Below are positions 35,348-44,449 of a stretch of 64,000 nt of DNA, in pieces. Made by a program: the position numbers and the translations under genes. Source of the DNA: SELP01 sp035969385 (GTDB lineage Bacteria > Pseudomonadota > Alphaproteobacteria > Rhodobacterales > Rhodobacteraceae); assembly GCF_035969385.1 (NCBI RefSeq), contig NZ_JAYKKJ010000004.1:1-64000 (forward strand). The letters are read 5' to 3'. The stretch's first letter is position 1; every line of letters starts with the position of its first letter. The notes beneath the pieces were generated by a model, which ran no database searches, had not been told where the DNA came from, and was given only the letters and a program-made list of their open reading frames with translations.

Positions 35348-36543
35348 TCGCCGCCGCGCCCTATCTGTCCGACCTGATCCTGTCGGTTCTGGCCCTGATC
35401 GGGCTTGCCACGCTGCACGGAGTCCTGACCGGGCGCGATCCGGACGGGCCGCTGACCCGTCGGTTTCTGTTCGGGGTTCGGGTGTTGGTGGTGCTGTTCG
35501 CGGGGCGGGCGCTGGCGGTTGTCACGGGCGGGGCCGGGTTCCGCTTCGTGATGATGATCGGCGCGTCACTGGTGCCGCTGGCCGCACTGCTGCTGACCGA
35601 AGGATTGCTGCGCCGCCATGCACCCGCGAGCATCAAGAGTTTCGTCGGGCTGGGAACCGCGCTGTTCCTGATCCTGTCGGTCATGGGCAGCGGGTTGGTC
35701 GACCCGGCGCGACTGTGGGGGCTGATCGTCTTTCAACTGGCAACCTTTGCGATGGTCGGCTGGATGGTCTGGCGCCGCGACCGGGCGGGGCTGAGCGCGG
35801 CAGAGAATACAACGGTCGTGCGCCTGTCCCTGTCGCTTCTGGTGTTGGCGCCGCTGGCGGTGGCCGACTTCGCGATCATCCGGGCGGACCTGCCGGTGCA
35901 GGCCTCGCCCATCGGGGTGCTGGTTCTGTGCTGGCTGGCCATCGGGCTAGGGCAGGGGGGCATCGGCCACCGGACGGCGCTGCGCGGCCTGCTGGTCGTT
36001 CTTGCTGCTGCCGGGGGCGCGGCGGTTCTGATCGCCTTCATGGCCGGGATGGACCGGGACGGCTGGATCATCACCCTGTCGCTGGCCCTTTCGGCGGCCC
36101 TTGTTGGCGCGGTCGTTAACGAGGCGCGCAACCTGCGCGTCGCGGACCGGTCGGCCAGCCTGTTGCGGCATCTGGCGGCGGGTCCGGACGATCCGGTTGC
36201 CTTCCTGCAGGGTCTTCAAGGCGATCCGATGGTCGACGGCGCGGCCCTGATCGACGCGGAGCAATTGGCCGAACTTGATTCCGGTGCGGTGGCCGCGCTG
36301 ATGCGGACCCGCCCGGTTCTGCGCCGCGCCGACCCGCCACCCGTCGCGGCAGATCAGGCAGAGATCGTCGCTCATCTCTTTGCCCGTTTCGATGCCTCGC
36401 ATATCCTGCTGGTCGGAACTGCGCCCCTGCGGCTGGTGGCGCTGAACCTGCCCAGCCTTGCCAGCAGTCCACGGGCGGAACTGGAACTTGCCGCCGTGCA
36501 GCGCATGGCCTTGCTGATCGGAAAGGGCGCCGATGCTGACTGA
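35344..36543 (+). CDS. Polytopic membrane protein with soluble C-terminal domain
   Basis: 399 residues with about eight membrane helices (residues 5-260) and a cytoplasmic C-terminal half of about 130 residues (from VNEARNLRVADRSASLLRHL). The tail (DASHILLVGTAPLRLVALNLPSL) could be a small sensory or binding fold. I do not recognise the family. It overlaps its neighbours on both sides (4 and 11 bases), so it belongs to the cluster and may export or sense its product. Confidence 0.55.
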   Translation: MIAAAPYLSDLILSVLALIGLATLHGVLTGRDPDGPLTRRFLFGVRVLVVLFAGRALAVVTGGAGFRFVMMIGASLVPLAALLLTEGLLRRHAPASIKSFVGLGTALFLILSVMGSGLVDPARLWGLIVFQLATFAMVGWMVWRRDRAGLSAAENTTVVRLSLSLLVLAPLAVADFAIIRADLPVQASPIGVLVLCWLAIGLGQGGIGHRTALRGLLVVLAAAGGAAVLIAFMAGMDRDGWIITLSLALSAALVGAVVNEARNLRVADRSASLLRHLAAGPDDPVAFLQGLQGDPMVDGAALIDAEQLAELDSGAVAALMRTRPVLRRADPPPVAADQAEIVAHLFARFDASHILLVGTAPLRLVALNLPSLASSPRAELELAAVQRMALLIGKGADAD

Positions 36544-37507
36544 AACGGTTCTGAAAACCGCGCTGGCCCGCGCGGCGCTGGCCCCGTCGGTGCACAACAC
36601 CCAGCCCGCCCGCTGGCGACGCGAGGGCGAGGGGTTGCTGCTTGGCTGTGACCTGTCCGTGGGCCTGTCCGTGGGCGACCCAGACGGGACGGACGCGGGC
36701 CTGTCCTGCGGCGCTGCGGCAGAGGCGCTGGTGCTGGCCCTGTCGGCGCTGGGCATCGCGGCCGAGGTCGAAGACCGTTGGGCCGGGGACGACCGCACCA
36801 CATGGCCCGGCCACCGGATCGCCGCAAGGCTGACCTTTGCGGGCGGAGAGGCGGACCAGTTGAACCTCCAACTTGAAAAGCGGTTCACCTTTCGCGGGGC
36901 CTTTGCCGAGGGTCGGGTCAAGACCTTTGACCGTGACGATGCAGTCCTTTTGACCGAGGCGGCGGACAAGAGCTGGATCGCGGAGCGTAACGATTGGGCC
37001 AGCCTTGAGATCATGAAAGCCCGTCCGTTCCGGCGGGAACTGCTGCGCTGGATGCGCCTGTCGCCCAGCCACCCGCGCCACGACTTCGACGGGATGAACC
37101 GGGCGGCGATGCGGATGAGCGGCGCAGAGGCCCTTGGCGCGCCCATCGCCCTTGGCCCGCTGTGGCCGGTGCTGCACCTGCTGGGCCTGACCAAAGGGCT
37201 GACGGCAGAGGCAGGCGCAACCCGCACCGCGCAGGTCATCGCCTGTTTCCATCGCCCCGCGGGTGAAAGCCCGGTCGCATCCGGCCGCGCCTATCTGCGG
37301 ATGTGGTTGCAGGCAACGGCGCTGGGCTATGCGGGCTGGCCGATGGCGGCGCTGTCGGATCACCCGGCCACGCGGGCCGAGGTTTGCGACAGGGCCGGGA
37401 TTGGGCCGGATCGGCGTCTGGTGCAGGTGATGCGGCTGGGCAAACCTGCGGGGGCGATGCCGCCCCGTGCCCGCAGGCCTCTGACCGAGGTTCTAATCCC
37501 CGGTTGA
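36533..37507 (+). CDS. Nitroreductase-fold protein (Acg/Rv3131-like)
   Basis: 324 residues with the divergent nitroreductase pattern of mycobacterial Acg-type proteins: ALARAALAPSVHNTQPARWR at the N-terminus and SGRAYLRMWLQATALGYAGWPMAAL near 245-265. An FMN-dependent oxidase or reductase role on a cluster product, or flavin storage, is possible. It starts 11 bases inside the membrane-protein gene and ends with a 15-base convergent overlap with the flavin reductase gene. Confidence 0.75.
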   Translation: MLTETVLKTALARAALAPSVHNTQPARWRREGEGLLLGCDLSVGLSVGDPDGTDAGLSCGAAAEALVLALSALGIAAEVEDRWAGDDRTTWPGHRIAARLTFAGGEADQLNLQLEKRFTFRGAFAEGRVKTFDRDDAVLLTEAADKSWIAERNDWASLEIMKARPFRRELLRWMRLSPSHPRHDFDGMNRAAMRMSGAEALGAPIALGPLWPVLHLLGLTKGLTAEAGATRTAQVIACFHRPAGESPVASGRAYLRMWLQATALGYAGWPMAALSDHPATRAEVCDRAGIGPDRRLVQVMRLGKPAGAMPPRARRPLTEVLIPG

Positions 37508-37987
37508 AAACCCGCCGAAACTGCCGCCCTGAAAGACAAGCGGCGCGCCGGTTCCATGATGGGCGCGCAGGACGTGGCCGATCAGGATCGTGTGATCGCC
37601 GCCCTCATGCTGCGCATGCAGCCGGCATTCAAATGCGGCCAGCGCCTTGTCGACCAGCGGCAGGCCATTGTCGGACAGGGTCCAGTCCAGCCCGTCAAAG
37701 GCGTCGCCGGGCCTGGAGAACCCCGCTGCGATATCGCGCTGACTGGCGGTCAGGACGTTGATGGCAAAGTTTTCGGCCCCCGCAAAGGCCGCGTAACGGC
37801 CCGAGGATTTCAGCGCCGACCACAATACCAATGGCGGGTCGAGCGAGACCGAGGCGAAGCTGTTGATGGTCATCCCCACGGGGCCGTCCGGGCCAATCGT
37901 GGTCACCACGCACACCCCCGTCGCAAAGGCCCCCAGCGCATGGCGGAAGGCAAGCGGTTCGCCCGCCGGGTCGAAGCTGTGGGTCAT
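37493..37987 (-). CDS. Flavin reductase family protein (DIM6/NTAB)
   Basis: 164 residues of the FMN-binding split-barrel flavin reductase family: FRHALGAFATGVCVVTT, GMTINSFASVSLDPPLVLWS and INVLTASQRDIA. It would supply reduced flavin to a two-component monooxygenase or act on its own. The start is at MTHSFDP, after AGGAC. Confidence 0.85.
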   Translation of the reverse strand: MTHSFDPAGEPLAFRHALGAFATGVCVVTTIGPDGPVGMTINSFASVSLDPPLVLWSALKSSGRYAAFAGAENFAINVLTASQRDIAAGFSRPGDAFDGLDWTLSDNGLPLVDKALAAFECRLHAQHEGGDHTILIGHVLRAHHGTGAPLVFQGGSFGGFSTGD

Positions 37988-38133
37988 GGCGCTGTCCTGT
38001 TCATGGCCGGGGCTGCCCCGGAATGGCATGTTCGCACAGATAGGGCAACGGTGTCGCCCGTCGACAGGGCTTGCCAGCCGCCCCCGGCCCGGACCATGCT
38101 GCGCCCAAGATGCCAACCAAGAAAGGCCGCGCC

Positions 38134-38889
38134 ATGTCGAACCTTGCCCCCGTTCCCAACGTCACCCATTGGCCGGAACGCGCCCAGCTTGCCGCCGCCT
38201 TCCGCTGGACCGCGCGGCTGAATTTCCACGAGGCGGTGGCCAACCATTTCAGCCTTGCGGTCAATGACGATGGCACAAAGTTCCTGATGAACCCCAACCA
38301 GCGGCATTTCGCGCGGATCAAGGCCTCGGACCTGCTGCTTCTGGACGCGAACGACCCGACAACGATGGACCAGCCCGACGCGCCGGACCCGACCGCCTGG
38401 GGGCTGCATGGGTCGATCCACCGGCTGGTGCCCCATGCCCGCTGCCTGATGCATGTCCATTCGATCCACGCCACCGTGCTGGCCTGTCTGGCCGACAGCA
38501 CCCTGCCGCCGATCGACCAGAACACCGCCGCCTTCTACAACCGCTACGTCGTGGACGAAGGGTTCGGCGGGCTGGCCTTCGAAGAGGAAGGCACCCGCTG
38601 CGCCGGGATGCTGTCGGACCCGAAAAAGAAGGTGATGATCATGGGCAACCACGGGGTGCTGGTGATCGGGGACTCGGTCGCCGATACCTTTAACCGCCTT
38701 TACTATTTCGAACGCGCGGCAGAGACCTATATCCGTGCCTTGCAAACCGGACAGCCCCTGCGGGTTCTCAGCCATGAGATCGCTGAGAAGACCGCGCAGG
38801 AACTGGACGACTACCCCGATCAGGCCGAGCGGCACCTGTCCGAACTGATGGCGATCCTTGACGATGAGGGGTCGGACTACGCCCGCTAG
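38134..38889 (+). CDS. Class II aldolase/adducin family protein
   Basis: A 251-residue zinc aldolase-type protein. Metal ligands are in LMHVHSIHATVLA and the later GNHGVLVIG; FHEAVANHFSLAV is the conserved early segment. Members cleave or epimerise sugar phosphates or act on hydroxy-acids; the substrate is not evident. An alternative ATG at 38110 would add 8 residues. Confidence 0.82.
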   Translation: MSNLAPVPNVTHWPERAQLAAAFRWTARLNFHEAVANHFSLAVNDDGTKFLMNPNQRHFARIKASDLLLLDANDPTTMDQPDAPDPTAWGLHGSIHRLVPHARCLMHVHSIHATVLACLADSTLPPIDQNTAAFYNRYVVDEGFGGLAFEEEGTRCAGMLSDPKKKVMIMGNHGVLVIGDSVADTFNRLYYFERAAETYIRALQTGQPLRVLSHEIAEKTAQELDDYPDQAERHLSELMAILDDEGSDYAR

Positions 38890-38909
38890 GGGCCCGCTGG
38901 GGGGACGGC

Positions 38910-40523
38910 ATGACCGCCAAGAATATCCTGTTCATCATGTGCGACCAGTTGCGGTTTGATTACCTTGGCTGCGCCGGGCATCCGTATATCAAGACACCGC
39001 ATATCGATGCGCTTGCCGCCCGTGGTGTCCGGTTCGATCGGGCCTACGTGCAGTCGCCGATATGCGGCCCGTCGCGCATGTCGTTCTACACCGGGCGCTA
39101 TGTGCGGTCGCACGGATCGACGTGGAACAATTTTCCGCTGCGTGTGGGCGAGATGACCATCGGCGACCACCTGCGCCCGCTTGGTGTGCGCACCGCGCTA
39201 TGCGGTAAGACCCATATGGCCGCCGATGTCGAAGGGATGCGGCGGCTGGGGATCGACCCGGCCTCGGAAATGGGGTGCCTGATTTCCGAATGCGGGTTCG
39301 AGGTCTGGGACAGGCTGGACGGGCTGCACCCGCCGGGCGGCAAGGAACCGACCCATTATCAGGATCACCTGCGCGCCGAAGGATTTGACAGCGACAACCC
39401 CTGGCACGACTGGGCCAATGCCGCAGAGGACTCGGACGGGGCGCTTTTGTCCGGCTGGCTGATGGAACATGCGGATAAACCCGCCCGCGTGGCCGAGGAG
39501 CATTCGGAAACCCCCTATGCCACGTCCCGCGCGATGGAGTTTATCGCGGATGCGGGCGATACCCCGTGGTGCCTGCACCTGTCCTATATCAAGCCGCACT
39601 GGCCATACATCGTGCCGGCCCCCTACCACAACATGTATGGGCCGGGGGATGTGATCCCGGTCAATCGGTCCGAGGCGGAACAGAACGGCGCCCATCCGGT
39701 TTTTGCCGCCTATCAGCAGCACCGTTTCAGCCAGGTTTTCGCCCGGGACGAGGTGCGCGACCGCGTGATCCCTGCCTACATGGGGCTGATCACCCAGATC
39801 GACGATCAGATCGGGCGGCTGATGGCCTTTCTGGATGACCGGGGCCTGACAGAGTCCACGCTGATCGTCTTTACGTCGGATCACGGCGACTATCTGGGCG
39901 ACCACTGGCTGGGCGAGAAGGAATTGTTCCACGATGCTTCGTCTCGAATTCCGCTGATCGTAGTTGACCCAACAGAGGGCGCGGATGCCACGCGGGGCAC
40001 GGTCAACGGCGATCTGGTCGAGGCGATCGACCTTGCGCCGACCTTCGTCGATTGGGCCGGGGGCACGCCGCCCGCGCATATTCTTGAAGGACGGTCGCTC
40101 TTGTCGCTGATCCGGGGGCAGGGGGGCGACTGGCGGCGTTACGCAATCAGCGAATATGACTATTCCGCCCGCAAGGCCCGCAAGATGCTGGGCCAGCCGA
40201 TCCCCGATTGCCGCCTTGTCATGGTGACCGACGGGCGCTGGAAGATGACCCATGCCGAAGGGTTCCGACCGATGCTGTTCGACATGGAAACCGACCCTGA
40301 AGAGTTGCACGATCTGGGGGAGGATCCGGGACAGGCGGCGACCATAGACCGGCTGACCGATGCGATGAACCGCTGGGCGCGGGCGCACCACAACCGGGTC
40401 ACGATCAGCGATGCCGAGATTGACGCAAGGTCGGGTGGAGAACTGCGGCGCGGCTATATCATCGGGTTCTGGGATCAGGCGGAATTGGATGCCGCCCGGG
40501 CGGATGGGGAAAGCGGGAACTAG
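38910..40523 (+). CDS. Sulfatase-like hydrolase (arylsulfatase/phosphonate monoester hydrolase family)
   Basis: A 537-residue alkaline-phosphatase-superfamily hydrolase. Metal-binding MCDQLRFDYLGC opens the protein. The formylglycine motif C-G-P-S-R sits at SPICGPSRMSFYTGRY near residue 52. TSDHGDYLGDHWLGEKELF is the second metal site. There is no signal peptide, so it is cytoplasmic. It could act on a sulfate ester, sulfamate or phosphonate diester taken up by the nearby transporters. The last 4 bases overlap the convergent LysR gene. Confidence 0.87.
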   Translation: MTAKNILFIMCDQLRFDYLGCAGHPYIKTPHIDALAARGVRFDRAYVQSPICGPSRMSFYTGRYVRSHGSTWNNFPLRVGEMTIGDHLRPLGVRTALCGKTHMAADVEGMRRLGIDPASEMGCLISECGFEVWDRLDGLHPPGGKEPTHYQDHLRAEGFDSDNPWHDWANAAEDSDGALLSGWLMEHADKPARVAEEHSETPYATSRAMEFIADAGDTPWCLHLSYIKPHWPYIVPAPYHNMYGPGDVIPVNRSEAEQNGAHPVFAAYQQHRFSQVFARDEVRDRVIPAYMGLITQIDDQIGRLMAFLDDRGLTESTLIVFTSDHGDYLGDHWLGEKELFHDASSRIPLIVVDPTEGADATRGTVNGDLVEAIDLAPTFVDWAGGTPPAHILEGRSLLSLIRGQGGDWRRYAISEYDYSARKARKMLGQPIPDCRLVMVTDGRWKMTHAEGFRPMLFDMETDPEELHDLGEDPGQAATIDRLTDAMNRWARAHHNRVTISDAEIDARSGGELRRGYIIGFWDQAELDAARADGESGN

Positions 40524-41449
40524 GCCAGAACCTTTTCAATTTCGTCCTGCATACGGCGGACGCCGGCGTCCAGTTGCTCGATGAAGGCCCGCGCGGTCAG
40601 CGATTGGGTGGCATAGCCCGGCGTCAGGATCGAGACGCTGTTGGTGATCCTCGGGCTGAAACGGCGGATTGCAAGCCCCTGTGGCGCCGCCCCCTGAAGC
40701 AGGTAGCCATAGGCCGAGATCATGTCGCAGACCATATAGCACATCCCGGCCGAGACGAATTGCAGGCCGGGCAGAAAAGTCCGTAGTTCCAGACGCTTGG
40801 TGAATTTGCATCCCATCCGGACAAAGGCGGCCTCGGTCTGGGTTGCGGTGGGATGTTCATCGAACAGAACCGCCATTGGTCTGCCATCCAGATCGGCGGG
40901 AGTGATTTCGTCCCGGTCGGCCAGCGGGTCATTGGCGGGCAGCACACAGACGCAATCCAGTTCATAGTCGATCTGGTCGATGGACGACCGCCGCGCCGGG
41001 GTTTCGGCAAAGCCGATATCATATTGCTGCGAGGCGATCAGGTCTTCGATCACGTCCGAGGACCGCATGATGAGGGCCACCTCCAGATCGTCCTTGCCGC
41101 GCAGGAAGTCCGTCAACAGCCGGGGCATGAAGATGCCCGAGGCGGCGGGGTGGCAGGCAATCCGCAGCTTGCCCGCCTCAAGCGCCCGGATGCGGCTGAC
41201 CGTCCGTTCGGTCCGTTCGAGACGGTCAAGGATGCCATCGCATTCTTCCAGAAAGAATTGCGCCTCTGGCGTGGGGCTCAGCTTGCCATGTTCGCGCACG
41301 AACAGCTTGAACCCCAGTTCATCTTCCAGCGTGGCAATCATCGTGCTGACGGCGGGTTGGGTGCGCCCGACCGTGCGCGCGGCCTGACTGATGGACCCCG
41401 ACCGCATGACCTCGCGGAAGGTAGTGATCTGACGGATCGAAAGGTTCAT
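40520..41449 (-). CDS. LysR-family transcriptional regulator
   Basis: A 309-residue LTTR. The N-terminal winged helix is MNLSIRQITTFREVMRSGSISQAARTVGRTQPAVS, and the effector domain runs from about residue 95. It is divergent from the TRAP operon, with an LTTR-type palindrome between them, so it probably controls that operon in response to the imported compound. Confidence 0.9.
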   Translation of the reverse strand: MNLSIRQITTFREVMRSGSISQAARTVGRTQPAVSTMIATLEDELGFKLFVREHGKLSPTPEAQFFLEECDGILDRLERTERTVSRIRALEAGKLRIACHPAASGIFMPRLLTDFLRGKDDLEVALIMRSSDVIEDLIASQQYDIGFAETPARRSSIDQIDYELDCVCVLPANDPLADRDEITPADLDGRPMAVLFDEHPTATQTEAAFVRMGCKFTKRLELRTFLPGLQFVSAGMCYMVCDMISAYGYLLQGAAPQGLAIRRFSPRITNSVSILTPGYATQSLTARAFIEQLDAGVRRMQDEIEKVLA

Positions 41450-41455
41450 CTGTCC

Positions 41456-41470
41456 ATAAATCCAATTTAT
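41456..41470. promoter_or_regulatory. LysR-type operator between lysR and the TRAP operon
   Basis: ATAAAT-CCA-ATTTAT fits the T-N11-A rule for LysR boxes. It starts 7 bases from the regulator's start codon. The surrounding 60 bases are AT-rich, as promoters are. Confidence 0.55.
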
Positions 41471-41558
41471 GAAATCAGAGATATTTTTAAATTGATTTGA
41501 TGGCACCTGTCCAGCGATGCTTTCCGAAAGAGCGGGGACCGCCCCGACGGAGGGACAA

Positions 41559-42029
41559 TTGGACAGATTCGCAAAATACACGCTGACCGCGTTGATTTGC
41601 ATCGTGGCACTTGGGCAATTCGTTCAGGTGATCACACGCTATGTGCTGGAAATTCCGGTGATGGGGCTCGAGGAAACCATGCTCTACCCGACGCTTTGGC
41701 TCTACATCCTCGGGTCGGTCAACGCCTCGCGGGAAAACACACATATCCGGGCCAACGTGCTGGAGATCTTCATCAAGACCGACCGGGGGCACACGATCCT
41801 TGCCATTGTCGGAGAGATCATCAGCCTGACTGTCGGCCTGTGGCTGCTCAGCTGGGCCTGGGACTATACCCGCTACGCCTGGCGGGTCTGGCGCGAAAGC
41901 CCGACCCTCTACATCCCGACCTTCTATTCCGACATCGCGCTGCTTGTGGGCCTTGCGCTGATGATGATCTACACCGCCTGGCACCTGCTACGCCATGTCC
42001 GGGCCCTGCGTGACGGAGCCCCGGCATGA
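41559..42029 (+). CDS. TRAP transporter small membrane subunit (DctQ)
   Basis: A 156-residue four-helix protein. VITRYVLEIPVMGLEETMLYPTLWLYILGS is the DctQ signature. TTG 41559 is preferred because ACGGAGGGAC lies right before it; an in-frame ATG at 41517 has no site. It pairs with the following DctM subunit, which starts inside its stop (ATGA). Confidence 0.88.
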   Translation: MDRFAKYTLTALICIVALGQFVQVITRYVLEIPVMGLEETMLYPTLWLYILGSVNASRENTHIRANVLEIFIKTDRGHTILAIVGEIISLTVGLWLLSWAWDYTRYAWRVWRESPTLYIPTFYSDIALLVGLALMMIYTAWHLLRHVRALRDGAPA

Positions 42030-43336
42030 TCGAGATCGCGCTTCTGGCCATTGCCGTTCTGGTGATCACCCTAACGCTGGGCGTGCCGCTGCCCTACTGT
42101 TTCGGCGCGGCGCTGATGGTGATGTATTTCATCGGCGACGTGACGATGAAGGGCATGATGCTCTGGGGGATGCAACAGATGGGCAACCCGGTCCTTCTGG
42201 CCATCCCGCTGTTTGTTCTTGCCGGGACAATCATGTCCGAAAGCGGGATCGCGGCGTCGCTTCTGCGGTTCGTCAATGCCTTCATCGGCCATATCCGGGG
42301 CGGTCTGGGCGTGGTGGCGGCGGTGTCCTGCGCGGTGATCGGGGCCATTTCCGGTTCGGGCCTGACCGGGATCGCGGCCATCGGCCCGCTTCTGATCCCC
42401 GAGATGGAAAAGCGGGGCTATCCCCGTGAATACGCCACCGCGCTGATCGCAAACTCGTCCATCCTCGGCCTGCTGATCCCGCCCTCGGTCACGATGATCG
42501 TCTATGGCTGGGTCACGGATACCTCGATCCTTGCCTGTTTCCTTGCCACGCTTGGGCCGGGCCTGCTGATCATGACCTCGTTTTCGGTCATCAATCTGTG
42601 GATGAGCCGCAAGTTCAACCTGATCCTCGATGACAAGCCGAGCTTCAGCGAGTTGTCAGGCGAGGTGGCCAAGCGCGGTATCCATGCCTTCCCGGCGTTG
42701 CTGATGCCGGTGATCATCCTTGGCGGTATCTATGGCGGGGTCATGACCCCGACCGAGGCCGCCGCCGTGGCCGTGATCTATGCGGTGCCGGTCGGGTTCC
42801 TGATCTACAAGGGGCTGAAGTGGCACAATTTCCTGTCCGCCGGGAAAGAGGCCGCGACCGCCGTCGGCGCGATCATGATGATGATCCTCTTCTCGATGAT
42901 CCTGTCCCAGATGTTCGTCTATGAAAGCATCCCGCAGCAGCTGGTGCAGGGCATCTTCTCGATCACCGAGAACAAGGTAGTGTTGCTGATCCTGATCAAC
43001 ATCCTGCTGTTTCTCGTGGGCATGGTCGTCAACGACGTGACCGCGATCATCCTGATTGCGCCGCTTCTTTTGCCGCTGATGCAGGCAATTGGGGTCAGCC
43101 CGGTGCAATTCGCCGCGATCATGGGCGTGAACACCGCGATGGGCGGGGTGACGCCGCCCTATGCCTCGATCCTCTATCTGGGCGCACGGATCGGCAAAGT
43201 GAAGGTGACCAAGGTGATCCCGCCCGCGATGAAGCTGATCCTGTTCGGCTATGTCCCGGTGGTCTTCCTGACCTCGCTCTGGCCCGACCTGTCCCTCTAC
43301 CTGCCGCGCCTGTTCGGATACGACGTTGCCCCCTGA
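42026..43336 (+). CDS. TRAP transporter large permease subunit (DctM)
   Basis: A 436-residue permease of the DctM family with about twelve helices: IPLFVLAGTIMSESGIAASLL, SGSGLTGIAAIGPLLIPEMEKRGY and TPTEAAAVAVIYAV are typical. It moves the solute captured by the periplasmic binding protein, driven by sodium or protons. Confidence 0.93.
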   Translation: MIEIALLAIAVLVITLTLGVPLPYCFGAALMVMYFIGDVTMKGMMLWGMQQMGNPVLLAIPLFVLAGTIMSESGIAASLLRFVNAFIGHIRGGLGVVAAVSCAVIGAISGSGLTGIAAIGPLLIPEMEKRGYPREYATALIANSSILGLLIPPSVTMIVYGWVTDTSILACFLATLGPGLLIMTSFSVINLWMSRKFNLILDDKPSFSELSGEVAKRGIHAFPALLMPVIILGGIYGGVMTPTEAAAVAVIYAVPVGFLIYKGLKWHNFLSAGKEAATAVGAIMMMILFSMILSQMFVYESIPQQLVQGIFSITENKVVLLILINILLFLVGMVVNDVTAIILIAPLLLPLMQAIGVSPVQFAAIMGVNTAMGGVTPPYASILYLGARIGKVKVTKVIPPAMKLILFGYVPVVFLTSLWPDLSLYLPRLFGYDVAP

Positions 43337-43389
43337 TCCAAGACCTGAACAACATCCCGTAACCAACTGATCAACTGGAGGAAACTCAA

Positions 43390-44388
43390 ATGAAATATAC
43401 AATGCTTGCCACCGCGACCGCGGCCCTGATGGCGCTGGCCCCCGTGGCCCAGGCACAGGACCTGAAGATGAGCCACGTGCGCCCGCAGGACGCCACCATT
43501 GACGTCGAACTGCGCGCCTTTTCCGCAGCCGTCGCCGATGCGACCGGCGGCGATGTGAACATCGAAATCTTCCCGGCCTCGGCACTGGGCGACTACACCA
43601 CCGTGCAGGAACGGATCAGCGTTGGCGCCATCGATATGGCGACCCAGCCTGCCGCCACTGCCGCCGACCGCCGGATGCAAATCTCGTCCTTCCCCTATCT
43701 TGCCGGGAACTGGGATCAGGCCCGCGCGGTCTATGGCCCCGGTGGGGTCGTGCGTGAAACCATGGTTGGCCTCTACAGCGAACAGGACATCACCATGCTG
43801 GCCGCCTATCCAGTCTATTTCGGCGGCATCTCCCTGAACGTCGAAAACCCCAATGCCGGGTCGGTTGAACCGAACGGGATCAAGGTCCGCGTGCCGGGGA
43901 TCAAGAGCTTTCAGCTGACCGGCGAGGCGCTGGGCTATATCCCCGCGCCGATCCCCTTCTCCGAAGCCTTCACCGCCGTGCAGACCGGTGTGGTTGACGG
44001 GGTGATCGGGTCCGGTGCGGAAGGCTACTATGCCTCTTTCCGCGACGTGACCAAGACCTACATCCCCGCCAACACCCACTTTGAAGTCTGGTACATGATC
44101 ATTTCGAACGAAAGCCTTGCCGGGCTGTCCGAGGAAGATCAGGCGGCGCTGATCGAACAGGCCGCCGCCTTCGAGGCGACACGCTGGGATGTGGCCGAGG
44201 CCGATCAGGGCCGCAACGAACAGCGGCTGGTCGATGAACTGGGCGCGACCGTGGTTGCGCTTTCGGACGCCGAACTTGCCGCGATGGCCGAAAAGGTCCG
44301 CGCCGATGTCTGGCCCGCCGTTCTGGAAGACGTGGGCGTCGAATGGGGTCAGTCGATCCTCGATCAGGTCGCGGCTGCGGCCAACTGA
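43390..44388 (+). CDS. TRAP transporter periplasmic solute-binding protein (DctP)
   Basis: 332 residues with a Sec signal peptide cleaved near AQA-QD. The family pattern includes EIFPASALGDYTTVQERISVGAIDMA and FSEAFTAVQTGVVDGVIGSG. The carboxylate-binding Arg region reads GIKVRVPG. GGAGG lies 11 bases before the ATG. The neighbouring dehydrogenase genes suggest the ligand is an amino-acid-like or opine-like compound. Confidence 0.93.
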   Translation: MKYTMLATATAALMALAPVAQAQDLKMSHVRPQDATIDVELRAFSAAVADATGGDVNIEIFPASALGDYTTVQERISVGAIDMATQPAATAADRRMQISSFPYLAGNWDQARAVYGPGGVVRETMVGLYSEQDITMLAAYPVYFGGISLNVENPNAGSVEPNGIKVRVPGIKSFQLTGEALGYIPAPIPFSEAFTAVQTGVVDGVIGSGAEGYYASFRDVTKTYIPANTHFEVWYMIISNESLAGLSEEDQAALIEQAAAFEATRWDVAEADQGRNEQRLVDELGATVVALSDAELAAMAEKVRADVWPAVLEDVGVEWGQSILDQVAAAAN

Positions 44389-44400
44389 TTGCACAATCGC

Positions 44401-44424
44401 TGGGGCGGCCATTACGCCGCCCCA
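44401..44424 (+). terminator. Stem-loop after the TRAP binding-protein gene
   Basis: A perfect 9-bp stem (TGGGGCGGC/GCCGCCCCA) with a 6-base loop and no T-run. It may stabilise the binding-protein mRNA end or reduce read-through into the dehydrogenase genes. Confidence 0.5.
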
Positions 44425-44449
44425 CGCGCGACAACAAACGGGGCAGGGC

